Of a DNA stretch of 38,111 nt, positions 25,981 to 34,175 are shown in pieces. Every line of letters starts with the position of its first letter. Within the stretch, counting starts at the first letter, position 1. The position numbers were made by a program, and so were the translations under genes. A model generated the notes under the pieces. That model saw only the letters and a program-made list of their open reading frames with translations, was not told the DNA's origin and searched no databases. The stretch is from Acidobacteriota bacterium (GTDB lineage Bacteria; Acidobacteriota; Vicinamibacteria; Vicinamibacterales; CAVVIG01), in assembly GCA_023265175.1 (NCBI GenBank), contig JAHFUI010000025.1, positions 1-38,111 on the forward strand, read 5' to 3'.

Positions 25981-26610
25981 TCATTGATGACGATGGGGCC
26001 GGGAGGTCGGTTTGGGCGGCGCACCCGGCTGTTTTGCGCCGCCTCGGAGGAATTCTTGTTCTGCCTTCTCTTCCTCGATGTCGTCTGGACTCTTCGGGTT
26101 GAGCGCCTTCATCTCCTCGAGCTGCTCTGGCGTCAAGTCCTTGAGATGTCGGATCAAATGCACGATCTTCCAACTGTCTTCATCGTTTTCGTCGCCTTCT
26201 TTCCCCCATGCCGGCATGCCGGTCAGACGAATGCCGTCCTGGATAATGGAATACAGCTCGCCATCCGTGAGCGCTTGCGTTGGCTGCAGCCGCATATCAG
26301 GTGCTTTTGGGTACAGATTCCGACCGAGCGTCGTGTTGCCGCTGCCGTCGTTGGCATGACAGCTCGCACAATGATCAGCAAAATGGGCTCTCGCGTCCGC
26401 CAGTACTTCCGGCGTGAGCGGCACGGGATTCTTCGCATCGCGAATGCGAGCCGGAACGGCGAGTCGCCGGACACTTCGTGCGATGAGCGTTTCCGGCCAC
26501 GACGGCTGATCGCGGGCGCTGAAGCCGCGCCGGACGATCGAGGCGGCTTCAAGGATGCCGACCACCAGCACGATCGCGACGACCGCCCACAACGTCGTCC
26601 GACTTCTCAT
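25981..26610 (-). CDS. Membrane-anchored monoheme cytochrome c
   Basis: 209 residues. A single uncleaved-looking N-terminal helix (about 7-25) anchors it; the heme domain is outside. Heme motif CASCH (81-85) is followed by NDGSGNTTLGRNLYPKAPD and axial Met132 (TGMPAWG), with SWKIVHLIRHL closing the fold, the pattern of class I cytochromes related to those seen with oxidases and reductases. The C-terminal 50 residues are highly charged, then Pro-, Lys- and His-rich, probably disordered. The start ATG has a weak ribosome site (TAAGG directly ahead). It is divergent from the porin-like gene with a palindrome between them. Electron-transfer role; partner unknown. Confidence 0.85.
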   Translation of the reverse strand: MRSRTTLWAVVAIVLVVGILEAASIVRRGFSARDQPSWPETLIARSVRRLAVPARIRDAKNPVPLTPEVLADARAHFADHCASCHANDGSGNTTLGRNLYPKAPDMRLQPTQALTDGELYSIIQDGIRLTGMPAWGKEGDENDEDSWKIVHLIRHLKDLTPEQLEEMKALNPKSPDDIEEEKAEQEFLRGGAKQPGAPPKPTSRPHRHQ

Positions 26611-26660
26611 CCTTACACCATGGTACGAGATGTCCACGCCTGCGAACACCGCGACGCTTG

Positions 26661-26678
26661 GATTAACAAGATTTAATC
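26661..26678. promoter_or_regulatory. Candidate operator, gattaa-N6-ttaatc
   Basis: A perfect 6-base inverted repeat with a 6-base spacer in the 100-base gap between the divergent genes at 26610 (minus) and 26711 (plus). It is unusually AT-rich for this window. No regulator can be named. Confidence 0.4.
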
Positions 26679-26710
26679 GTCGGTTCATCGCGGCACCGGT
26701 ATGTTGGTTT

Positions 26711-28015
26711 ATGACAAATCGCGCTCCGATCGTGCTCATGATGAGCGGAATGCTGCTCGTAAGTCGCGCCGCCGTAGCCCAAGCGCCGCCCAACCTGACC
26801 GAGCTCCAGAACCGGATTCAGACCCTCGAGGAGCAAGTGAAGATGTTAAGGGCGGACCTTGAGGCGTCACGTGCTCAACCGTCAACGGCGGTCGTCCCGG
26901 CACAACAGCCCCCAGCGCCGGTCGCGACAGCGCCGCCGGCAGCCCCCGCTCAGTCACCAGGCCTGGAAGGTACGTCGACCGCAACGCTACCGGTGTACGG
27001 CGCCGCGTCTGCTGGATCCAAGATCTTCAATCCTGACATCGGCATGATCGGCAATTTCATCAGCGCTACTGGCAAGAGCCGCGGCGGCAGCGAGGCGATT
27101 GCGCCGATCCCCTTCGCGACACTTCAGGAGAGCGAAGCGAGTTTTCAGGCGATCGTCGATCCGTTCGCCAGGGCGGATTTCTTTCTCGCTATTGGCGAAC
27201 AAGGGATCGAGGTCGAGGAAGGCTACGTGACTTTTCCAACCCTACCGGCAGGGCTCCTGCTGAAGGCGGGAAAGATGCGCGCGAATTTCGGGCGCCTGAA
27301 CGCGTTTCACAACCACACGCTTCCGTGGATCGATCGGCCGCTCGCCATGTACAACCTCCTGGGCGGGAGTCCCCTCGATCCAGACACCGGCATCAAGGAC
27401 GCGGGCGTCTCGGTTTCTCGCATCATCCCGGCCGGCAGCTTGTTCCTGGAAGCGACCGGTGAGGTGTTCCGCGGGGATTCAGGCACGGTCTTCAAATCGA
27501 ACCGCCGCTCCGATTTCAGCACCGTCGAGCACCTACGCGCGTACGCCGATTTCACTGAGGAAACGAATATCGAGATCGGTGGATCCCACGCGCGCGGCCA
27601 CAACGAGCTGGGGAGCGACTTCGTGACGCAGTTGTACAGCACGGACGTCACGCTTCGCTGGAGGCCGCTCAGGCGAGCCATCTACCACTCGTTGGCCGCT
27701 CGGACGGAGTTGTTTTGGAGCCGCCGTGAGCAAATGCCAACTCTGCAAAAGGCCTTCAGCGGTTACGCGTCCCTCGACTACCAGTTCATGCGGCGCTGGT
27801 TCGCCGGCGGGCGGTACGATTGGTCTGAGCGCGCAGCAAACGCGGCCATTCAGGACCGCGGGGAGTCGGCTGTGCTCACCTTCTGGCCGAGCGAGTTCAG
27901 CCAGGTGCGCAGCCAGTATCGGCGCACGCGGTATGGCGACGATGGGCGGATCGCGAACGAATTGCTGTTTCAGGTGCTCTTCACGATCGGCGCGCACGGT
28001 GCGCATCCGTTTTAA
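26711..28015 (+). CDS. Outer-membrane porin-like protein with N-terminal coiled coil
   Basis: 434 residues. A signal peptide ends near RAAVAQA (residue 24). A coiled-coil stretch (LTELQNRIQTLEEQVKMLRADLEA, about 28-52) and a Pro/Ala-rich linker come next; such coiled coils also begin trimeric outer-membrane porins that bind peptidoglycan. The remaining about 340 residues have the alternating, aromatic-rich pattern of a beta barrel and start with a conserved-looking NPDIGMIGNF motif; KAGKMRANFGRLNAFHNHTLPW resembles phosphate-selective porin relatives. It ends in Phe (GAHPF), usual for barrel proteins. I can name no substrate. A start at 26555 upstream would overlap the divergent gene; the ATG at 26711 gives the signal peptide directly. 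Confidence 0.75.
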   Translation: MTNRAPIVLMMSGMLLVSRAAVAQAPPNLTELQNRIQTLEEQVKMLRADLEASRAQPSTAVVPAQQPPAPVATAPPAAPAQSPGLEGTSTATLPVYGAASAGSKIFNPDIGMIGNFISATGKSRGGSEAIAPIPFATLQESEASFQAIVDPFARADFFLAIGEQGIEVEEGYVTFPTLPAGLLLKAGKMRANFGRLNAFHNHTLPWIDRPLAMYNLLGGSPLDPDTGIKDAGVSVSRIIPAGSLFLEATGEVFRGDSGTVFKSNRRSDFSTVEHLRAYADFTEETNIEIGGSHARGHNELGSDFVTQLYSTDVTLRWRPLRRAIYHSLAARTELFWSRREQMPTLQKAFSGYASLDYQFMRRWFAGGRYDWSERAANAAIQDRGESAVLTFWPSEFSQVRSQYRRTRYGDDGRIANELLFQVLFTIGAHGAHPF

Positions 28016-28208
28016 GAGTTCGTTGCGAAATTACCTCACGCGGGTGGCCGCGAACGGGGCGCCCCGCCGGGCGCGGAGGCGAGGGCCGTGACAGGCGCTT
28101 TTCGCCGAGCACCCCGGGGTCCCCGCCGCGCGGACTGTGCGCGGTGGGGTGGCTCGGTGGGGCTGTTCGCGGACAGGACCCGCTACGGGTAATTTCGCAA
28201 CGCACTCT
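28015..28208. repeat. GC-rich element with 21-base terminal inverted repeats, MITE-like
   Basis: Left end 28015-28035 and right end 28188-28208 are inverted copies with one mismatch. The 152 bases between are very G+C-rich, carry no credible gene and may fold on themselves. The left end begins at the last base of the porin stop codon and the right end stops 13 bases before the response-regulator start. Size and layout fit a non-autonomous miniature transposable element; no clear target-site duplication is seen. The terminal sequences resemble the arms of 2051-2149. Confidence 0.6.
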
Positions 28209-28221
28209 AAGTTAATGATTC

Positions 28222-28905
28222 ATGCGGCTGCTCCTGGTCGAGGACGAACCGAAGCTCGCGAAGTTCATTCAGAAAGGGCTATCGGAAGAGGCCTTCGCCG
28301 TGGATGTCGCACGCGACGGTGAGGAGGCCGTCGAGCGGGTACAGCGCACGGCGTACGATCTCGTCATTCTCGACCTGATGCTGCCGCGTATGGACGGATT
28401 CGCCGTCTGTCGGGCGCTGAGAGCGACGGGCAGCGACACGCCGATCCTCATCCTCTCCGCCCGCGGCGTCGTCGCGGATCGCGTCAAAGGCCTCGAAATC
28501 GGGGCCGACGACTACCTGACAAAGCCATTCGCGTTCAGCGAGCTCAGCGCGCGCGTGCGAGCACTGCTCCGTCGCCGCCAGCCGACCGCACTCTTGACAT
28601 TGACGGTCGCCGACCTCACGCTCGATCCGATGACACGCGTCGTCAGACGCGGCGAGCGGCGCGTTGACCTGACACAAAAAGAGTTCGCGCTGCTGGAATA
28701 CCTGCTCCGCCACGCCGGACAGGTTGTCACGCGAACGATGATCGCCGAACATGTGTGGGGCTTCAATTGGGATCGTCTCACGAACGTGATCGACGTCTAC
28801 GTCAACCATCTCCGCAAGAAGATCGAGACAGGAGAGGAACCCCGATTGATTCACGCCGTGCGGGGCGCCGGGTATGTCATTCGCGAGCCGAGTGAAGGCG
28901 CCTGA
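28222..28905 (+). CDS. OmpR/PhoB-family response regulator
   Basis: 227 residues. Receiver domain with Asp51 (LVILDLMLPRMDG) and Lys101 (YLTKPF), then a winged-helix DNA-binding domain from about 130 (RRVDLTQKEFALLEYLLRHAGQVVTR, VYVNHLRKKI, HAVRGAGYVI). The wording is that of the CusR/CzcR/TctD group, often tied to metals or envelope stress. Its end overlaps the kinase gene in front-to-back order, so they form one two-component pair. The upstream DNA is the inverted-repeat element, so its promoter is either inside that element or the gene is read through from the porin gene. Target genes are unknown. Confidence 0.93.
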   Translation: MRLLLVEDEPKLAKFIQKGLSEEAFAVDVARDGEEAVERVQRTAYDLVILDLMLPRMDGFAVCRALRATGSDTPILILSARGVVADRVKGLEIGADDYLTKPFAFSELSARVRALLRRRQPTALLTLTVADLTLDPMTRVVRRGERRVDLTQKEFALLEYLLRHAGQVVTRTMIAEHVWGFNWDRLTNVIDVYVNHLRKKIETGEEPRLIHAVRGAGYVIREPSEGA

Positions 28906-30292
28906 TACGCTTCGCGCGCGGCTGACGTTTTGGTACGTGAGCGTGCTGACCCTCGCCCTCGCGGTGTTTGCGGCCCTCCTGTACGCGTGGCTCGGCCGCA
29001 CGCTTTATCAGCATCACGACCACGAGCTGCTCGCTGACGCCGACCGAATTGCGCACGCACTGGTCCGGACACCTCTTAATCAAGATTCGATCGAATGGGC
29101 GTTGAACCGCACGGAGGGCGGGTCTCAGCAGCTCCTGCTCATCCGTGACCATCAAGGCGAGCTCGTGTACCGGTCGCCTCTCCTCCAAGTCGCCGAACCG
29201 ACTATCGGCCATCACGAGGCCCTCGTGCATGCCGCGGCGAACGCACCACAAGATCCGGAATTCTTCACGGTGACACTGGAACACTCGGGTCCGGTCCGCT
29301 TTATCTGCGCACCAATCGACCGAGAGCCGGCGGCCTACGTCCAGATCGGCAATCCCCTGGGCGACGTTCCCGCGACGCTGCATGCCGTCGCCCTTGCCTC
29401 GGCGGCCCTGGTGCCGCTTGTGGTGCTGCTGACAAGCTTCGGCGGCTGGATCATCGCCGGACGAGCGCTTGGCCCGATCGGATCGATCGACGACACGCTG
29501 CGCGCCATTGAGGCCACGGACTTGTCACGCCGGGTCGAAGTGCACCCGCCAGACCGCGAGCTGAGCGGCCTGGTTGGGACGATCAACGGATTGCTCGCCC
29601 GGCTCGAACGAGCATTTCGCGACCTGCGCGAGTTCGCCGCCGATGCCTCGCATCAATTACAAACGCCGCTGGCGGTGATGAAGGGCACGATCGAGACCGC
29701 GCGCCTCGACGGTGTGCGCGCCGATCTCCCGGCCATGCTGGATGATCTCGAGCAGGAGATCACGGACATGTCGACCGTGATCGCGGATCTACAGACTCTC
29801 AGTCTCACGGACGCGGACGAGCCGCCAAAGGTCAACCGCGTCGTCGATTTTTCGGCGGCCTGCGCGGAGGCGGTAGAAATTATCGCGGCCTTAGGCGAGG
29901 CGCAGAACGTCGTTGTGCAGGCCGAGCTCGCACCGGGCGCGCTCGTTGTCGGCGACGCCACACGACTCAAGCAGCTCGTCCTGAATCTGGGTGACAACGC
30001 CGTCAAGTTCAGTCCTGGGGCCGGACGCGTTGACATTCGCCTCGACACGAGCGACACGAGCGTCACACTGCAGGTGAGAGACCGTGGCGTCGGCATCCCG
30101 CCTCGCGAGCTGCCTCGGATCTTCGAACGCTTCTATCGCGGCTCGCACGCCAGCACGGTGGCGCGCGGGACCGGGCTCGGCTTGGCGATTGCCAAGCGGA
30201 TCGTCGAGCTTCACCACGGGACGATTACGGCGAGCAGCACCCAAGGCGAGGGGACGACGTTGACCGTTGTCCTCCCGCGATCAAGAATCTGA
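28874..30292 (+). CDS. Membrane sensor histidine kinase, partner of the OmpR-type regulator
   Basis: 472 residues from the ATG at 28874; a GTG at 28892 is equally possible and gives a smaller overlap with the regulator gene. Two membrane helices (about 19-40 and 170-195) bracket a periplasmic sensor of about 130 residues that contains several His (YQHHDHELL, IGHHEAL). A HAMP linker follows, then HisKA with His260 (DASHQLQTPLA) and HATPase_c with NLGDNAVKFSPG, DRGVGIPP and GTGLGLAIA. The HQLQTP version of the H box, usually HELRTP, is a mild variant. The histidine-rich sensor could suit metal sensing, which is a guess. It would phosphorylate the regulator at 28222. Confidence 0.93.
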   Translation: MSFASRVKAPDTLRARLTFWYVSVLTLALAVFAALLYAWLGRTLYQHHDHELLADADRIAHALVRTPLNQDSIEWALNRTEGGSQQLLLIRDHQGELVYRSPLLQVAEPTIGHHEALVHAAANAPQDPEFFTVTLEHSGPVRFICAPIDREPAAYVQIGNPLGDVPATLHAVALASAALVPLVVLLTSFGGWIIAGRALGPIGSIDDTLRAIEATDLSRRVEVHPPDRELSGLVGTINGLLARLERAFRDLREFAADASHQLQTPLAVMKGTIETARLDGVRADLPAMLDDLEQEITDMSTVIADLQTLSLTDADEPPKVNRVVDFSAACAEAVEIIAALGEAQNVVVQAELAPGALVVGDATRLKQLVLNLGDNAVKFSPGAGRVDIRLDTSDTSVTLQVRDRGVGIPPRELPRIFERFYRGSHASTVARGTGLGLAIAKRIVELHHGTITASSTQGEGTTLTVVLPRSRI

Positions 30293-30319
30293 AGAGCGCC
30301 TGCTTCGTCCGGAGGGTTT

Positions 30320-30760
30320 ATGCGCCGGTCGCTATATACGCTCCTCGTCTTGACAGTGGTGCTCTTGGGCGCGTCGTGCGAGAAAGCGAACCCCGTCGGG
30401 CCCGGCCAATTTGCTTCGACGGACGCGCTGCTCGCGGCGCTTCAGCGGCAAGGAGCGACTGTAGTCCGTGGCGAGGTACTGCCGCGAGAGTCGAGCCCGT
30501 TTTTCTCCACCAACGCCCAGGTCGTCCTCGTGAACACGGGCTTCATCAACGTGTTCGAATACCCGACCGTTGCCGCGGCTGAAAGTGACGCCGCGAAAGT
30601 CTCGCCTGATGGCTCCTTCGTTGGTTCAGCAGTGATTACGTGGATCGGTCCGCCGCACTTCTATAAGAGCGGTCTACTCATTGTTGTCTACGCAGGAAGT
30701 GCAGATGCGGTCCTCCAGCCCCTGGAGGCGGTGCTAGGAACGCCATTCGCGCACCGTTAA
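30320..30760 (+). CDS. Predicted lipoprotein, function unknown
   Basis: 146 residues. A strong Shine-Dalgarno (GGAGG) precedes the ATG. The signal LLVLTVVLLGASC has a good lipobox, so Cys20 is expected to be lipidated. The mature part alternates short helices and strands (TDALLAALQRQGATVVRGEVLPRES, AQVVLVNTGFINVFEYP, AAAESDAAKVSPDG, LIVVYAGSADAVLQPLEAVLG); no catalytic or metal motif is seen. It follows the kinase gene by 27 bases in the same direction and may belong to that operon, for example as an accessory periplasmic protein. I do not recognise the family. Confidence 0.75.
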   Translation: MRRSLYTLLVLTVVLLGASCEKANPVGPGQFASTDALLAALQRQGATVVRGEVLPRESSPFFSTNAQVVLVNTGFINVFEYPTVAAAESDAAKVSPDGSFVGSAVITWIGPPHFYKSGLLIVVYAGSADAVLQPLEAVLGTPFAHR

Positions 30761-31205
30761 TTCCGCACGGGCCCCGCAAAGCGCAGATGAGGCTGCGGCG
30801 CGCGTCTGATGCCGGAGGCTCACAGTAACAACGGTGCCAAGGGCGATCTGGCGCGACGACCGGCCGGCGGCGTTGAGTGTAGTCCTGTGCTCACGGCGTC
30901 GAGGCGCCTTGCCACGCTCGGCCCCTGCGGAGCTTCGGCCCTTGACGCCCGCTCCGCGCAGGACTCGAGCGGCATTTGTCGCTGGCCCGCCAAGACGGAA
31001 TGCGGTCCCACTGGCCATCGGAAGGTCCGATAGCGTTCTCTCTGTGTTGCGACACAGGAGGGGGCCCGACGTGAACGCCGTAGCGTGCGAGCTGCCGAAG
31101 GCCAAAATCGTCTTCGAAAAGGTCCACGTTCGTCATCGAGACGGTTCCGCGGCCGCAGTACACCGCGGCTTCCCCACGCCGACAATCCCGATCTGAACCG
31201 GCGCG
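30761..31205. other. 445-base region without a convincing gene
   Basis: Translatable frames cross it on both strands but are Arg/Pro-rich shadows. The only gene-like piece is 31071-31196 on the plus strand: AGGAGGGGG, a GTG and 41 codons whose middle (KIVFEKVHVRHRDGS) faintly recalls the first strand of an ABC-transporter ATPase. Just before it is a perfect inverted repeat ctgtgt-tgcg-acacag (31042-31057). It may be a decayed gene end or nothing. Confidence 0.4.
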
Positions 31206-32387
31206 TCAGGCATGCGGCTCGCCCCCGGCGCCGCCGAGACGCCGAATCTTGAACCACAGCGTCACAAGAAACCCGACAATGACCACCGTCGCGGCGAACA
31301 GTCCGCGGCGCCGTACTTGCAGTTCGTGCAACGCGCGCTCGCCAACAGTCTGTGACTCCTGGGCCGCTCGGACGCCTGGGTCGGCCATGTCGGCGAATGG
31401 CTTCGTCGCGAATGCGTGCACGAGGACACGCGAGTGGATCTCGTGCTCTCGCGCGTCACGCAGCGCCGCGCGTCCGTCGTCCACGAGCATCCCCGCGCGT
31501 TCGGCGCGCGTCAGCACCACTTCGGCGGCGCCGATCTTTGCTGTCATGTCGGCAAGACCTTTTTGGGTGGCTGTAATCGTCGAGGCCCCCTTCATCCTTT
31601 CGTCGTGGCACATCGCACACACGGCCGGCTCCTTGAACCCGACCCACGCATCGGTGGGATGCTCGACGCGGTGATTACCGTGGCAGGCAAGACATTCCGG
31701 CTGATCGATCTGGTCGAAAATCGCCTTTTTCGGACTTGCTCGAAACAACTCCGCCTCGCGCACGTGGCACTGCGCGCAGACATTCGCCACTTGCGTCACT
31801 CCAGGAGGCGTGGCGCCATGGCTCCCGTGGCATGTGCTGCACGTCGGCGCCGACGTGTCGCCGCGCTTCAGGAGCGCCGCGGCGTGGACGCTCGCCGACC
31901 AGTCCTTGACCGGCGTCGCCCTGCTACCAAAGGCCGCCATCCGCACCGGATCGTCGTGGCACTTCGCGCAGGTCTGCACCACGTTCAGCGGCGCTACCGA
32001 TGAGCGTGCGTCTCGCACTCTGCGGATGCCGTGTGCGCCGTGACAGTCGCTGCACGTCGCGACACGCGTTTCTCCGCCCGACATCCGCTTGCCGTGTGCG
32101 CTCGTCAAGTACTGGGTGTATTGGTCGACGCGCACTTGCGGATCGAACCCTTTCATGTACGCGGGATCGCTGTGACATTTGCCGCAGAGTGGCGCAATTG
32201 CCGTGCGAGGCAACGCCGCGTACGTCGCTGGCGCGCCTTGATGACAGGCCGCGCACGTGAGCCCGGCCGTCGCGTGCACGTCCTCTTTGAACGCCTGCTG
32301 CGCAGCCGTTTCCGTCGTCTGAGCGCTCCCAGACGAAGCACGGAGCACGATGGCCATCGCCGCCAGTAAGCCGACCATCATGGTCAT
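31206..32387 (-). CDS. Octaheme cytochrome c, membrane-anchored, bc-complex partner
   Basis: 393 residues. Signal-like N-terminus (hydrophobic, to about residue 22), then eight CXXCH motifs: His at 49, 72, 116, 144, 187, 208, 236 and 261. Several come in close pairs with extra His residues (CHGAHG, CHGSHG, CHGNHR), suggesting bis-His hemes as in NrfB/NapC-like multiheme carriers. A helical, heme-free part (about 270-355) and one C-terminal membrane helix (about 367-385, [16 protein letters not shown]) follow, so the heme part faces the periplasm. The ATG overlaps the stop of the cytochrome b gene by ATGA. It occupies the position where cytochrome c1 or f would be encoded. No catalytic CXXCK or Tyr-linked heme motif is seen, so electron transfer rather than catalysis is expected. 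Confidence 0.9.
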   Translation of the reverse strand: MTMMVGLLAAMAIVLRASSGSAQTTETAAQQAFKEDVHATAGLTCAACHQGAPATYAALPRTAIAPLCGKCHSDPAYMKGFDPQVRVDQYTQYLTSAHGKRMSGGETRVATCSDCHGAHGIRRVRDARSSVAPLNVVQTCAKCHDDPVRMAAFGSRATPVKDWSASVHAAALLKRGDTSAPTCSTCHGSHGATPPGVTQVANVCAQCHVREAELFRASPKKAIFDQIDQPECLACHGNHRVEHPTDAWVGFKEPAVCAMCHDERMKGASTITATQKGLADMTAKIGAAEVVLTRAERAGMLVDDGRAALRDAREHEIHSRVLVHAFATKPFADMADPGVRAAQESQTVGERALHELQVRRRGLFAATVVIVGFLVTLWFKIRRLGGAGGEPHA

Positions 32388-33481
32388 GGAGTAGGCCCTC
32401 CCCCCTGGGCGCGCAGCGCGAGGAACGTGAGCAGCGCCATGTAGGCGAGCACCGCCGCCGCGAACCATACGAGAACGCGCCGGGCGTGCGGCCGGTCAGG
32501 CACGACGAACGGCAACACGACCATGAGCGCGGCGCCGATTCCCAGCGCAGCGACGACAAGCAGCTCCCCGTTGACGCCGAACACCGACGCCGGCACGTAT
32601 TTCAGCGTTTGAAACGCCCAGAGGAAATACCATTCGGGGCGGATTCCAGCAGGCGCTGACGCAAACGGATCCGCTTTGACGCCGAGCTCCCACGGATAGA
32701 ACGCCGCAAGCCCAGCCAGCAGCGCCAGCCCAACTGTCCATGCGAACAAATCGCGGAGCGCAAAATCTGGAAGAAAGGGAATTGACGCGGTCGCTCGCCC
32801 CGTCCGGCGGCTCTCTTCCCAGACCGACGGTGGCACGCTCATCCCGTGGCGCTGGACGAGGAACAGGTGCAGGCCGAGCAGCGCGGTCGCGATCGCGGGC
32901 AGAATGGCGACGTGTACGCCGAAGAGTCGCGTCAGCGTGGCACCGGTCACGTCCCTGCCGCCGCGCATGAAGCGGACGATGAAGTGGCCGACGCCTGGCA
33001 CGGTGCCGGCCATGTCGGTTCCCACGCGCGTGGCGAAGAACGAGAGCTCGTTCCACGGAAGCAGATAGCCGGTGAACCCGAAGGCGAGAATCAGCAGCAG
33101 CAAGAACGCTCCGCTGACCCACGTGATCTCCCGGGGCCGGCGGTACGCGTGCAGGAACAGCGCGCTGAACAGATGGGCGAGCGCCGTGGCCACCATCACG
33201 TTCGCCGACCACGCATGAATCGACCGGATCAGCCAACCGAACGGGACGCGCGTCATGATGAACTGGACGCTTTCGTAGGCCTCGCCGGCGCTCGGGCGGT
33301 AGTAGAGCAACAGCAGCCCGCCAGTGAACACCTGGACGATGAAGAAGAACAGCGTCATTCCACCGAAGTAGTACCAGATCGAGTAGCGATGCTCCGGGAC
33401 GCGCTTGCGCCTGAGCGCCTCGACGATGTCCGCCACCGGGACGCGTTCCCCGAGCCAGGCGCGAAGCTGGTAGGAGGTCAT
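32384..33481 (-). CDS. Cytochrome b of a bc-type quinol-cytochrome c reductase (single-chain)
   Basis: 365 residues holding both the heme-binding half and the Qo half. The heme b His pairs lie in [19 protein letters not shown] (spacing 13) and [18 protein letters not shown] (spacing 14); the 14-residue spacing in the second pair is the cytochrome b6-type pattern. The quinol-oxidation motif is intact: [14 protein letters not shown]. About seven or eight hydrophobic helices are visible, fewer than mitochondrial cytochrome b. It oxidises quinol in the inner membrane, giving one electron to the Rieske protein and one to the b hemes. ATGA overlaps tie it to the Rieske gene upstream and the octaheme gene downstream. 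Confidence 0.93.
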   Translation of the reverse strand: MTSYQLRAWLGERVPVADIVEALRRKRVPEHRYSIWYYFGGMTLFFFIVQVFTGGLLLLYYRPSAGEAYESVQFIMTRVPFGWLIRSIHAWSANVMVATALAHLFSALFLHAYRRPREITWVSGAFLLLLILAFGFTGYLLPWNELSFFATRVGTDMAGTVPGVGHFIVRFMRGGRDVTGATLTRLFGVHVAILPAIATALLGLHLFLVQRHGMSVPPSVWEESRRTGRATASIPFLPDFALRDLFAWTVGLALLAGLAAFYPWELGVKADPFASAPAGIRPEWYFLWAFQTLKYVPASVFGVNGELLVVAALGIGAALMVVLPFVVPDRPHARRVLVWFAAAVLAYMALLTFLALRAQGGGPTP

Positions 33482-33945
33482 GGTTTTTTCGAAACGATGA
33501 GCTCGTCGTTGGCCACGTTCACCTGGTACGCCTCCAGCGGACGCGGCGGCGGACCGGCGATGTTCCGCCCGGTCAGGTCGTAATGACCGTTATGGCACGC
33601 ACACCAGATGTGTTCCAGATCAGGGCGATACTGGACGGTGCAGGCCAGGTGCGTGCACGTCGCCGAAAACGCGCGATAGTCGCCGGCTGCGGTCCGGACG
33701 AGGATCGCCGGTACCGATCCGAACGGCACGATGCGCCCGGAGTTCAGCGCCAGCGCCGAGGCCTTGCCCGCGTTGACCGACTGCGTCGAGGCCTCCGGAA
33801 TCTCCGGCGGAATGAGGTAGCGGATCACAGGGTAGAGGATCGAGCCGGCGACCCCAGCCGCCCACGCGCCGAGCAGCCAGTTGAGGAATCCGCGGCGGCC
33901 CGGTGCGCCTGAATTCAAGCGCGCGACAAAGACGTCTGATGCCAC
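33478..33945 (-). CDS. Rieske iron-sulfur protein of the bc-type complex
   Basis: 155 residues if started at the GTG at 33945, a choice that is not firm; the frame runs further up without a good start signal. A Tat-type signal anchor ([20 protein letters not shown]) lies at about 17-36. The 2Fe-2S ligands are in CTHLAC (Cys97, His99) and CACHNGHYD (Cys115, His118), with Cys102 and Cys117 placed for the usual disulfide. The short basal part and simple loop resemble b6f/actinobacterial-type small Rieske proteins. It takes an electron from quinol at the cytochrome b Qo site and would pass it to a c-type heme, here presumably the octaheme protein. Confidence 0.9.
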   Translation of the reverse strand: MASDVFVARLNSGAPGRRGFLNWLLGAWAAGVAGSILYPVIRYLIPPEIPEASTQSVNAGKASALALNSGRIVPFGSVPAILVRTAAGDYRAFSATCTHLACTVQYRPDLEHIWCACHNGHYDLTGRNIAGPPPRPLEAYQVNVANDELIVSKKP

Positions 33946-34010
33946 GCTACGTTGTGCCTTTGAGCGTCCCGAGATAGGCGATACACTGAGTGAAGGGAGG
34001 CATCGAGACA

Positions 34011-34157
34011 ATGGCAAAGGATCCTGTCTGCGGCATGCAGGTCAGCGAACAGGCGGCTGCCGGTAGAACCGAATACCATGGCAAGACGTACTACTTCTGC
34101 AGCCCGGCGTGCAAGGCCAGTTTTGACAAGAATCCCGAAAAGTATGCGACGAAATAG
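34011..34157 (+). CDS. YHS-domain mini-protein (48 residues)
   Basis: An ATG ten bases after GAAGGGAGG opens a 48-codon gene. It consists of nothing but a YHS domain: KDPVCGMQV at the start, then YHGKTYYFCSPACKASFDKNPEKY. Cys7, Cys30 and Cys34 are the conserved metal-binding type residues, as in the YHS pieces found on copper/silver P-type ATPases and in small metal-handling proteins. It lies divergent from the Rieske gene and convergent with the two-component regulator. With a TolC-family efflux gene nearby, a role in heavy-metal (copper-like) binding or delivery is plausible, not shown. Confidence 0.85.
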   Translation: MAKDPVCGMQVSEQAAAGRTEYHGKTYYFCSPACKASFDKNPEKYATK

Positions 34158-34175
34158 CGGAGCGCCATCGCTCCG

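Noticed and set aside
28137-28322. Small plus-strand frame across the end of the GC-rich element
   Set aside because: Arg-rich with no ribosome site; it overlaps the response regulator in another frame.
31206-32387. Octaheme cytochrome as a stand-in for ActA
   Set aside because: It is on the opposite strand, about 8 kb away, has eight hemes and is coupled to cytochrome b and Rieske genes.
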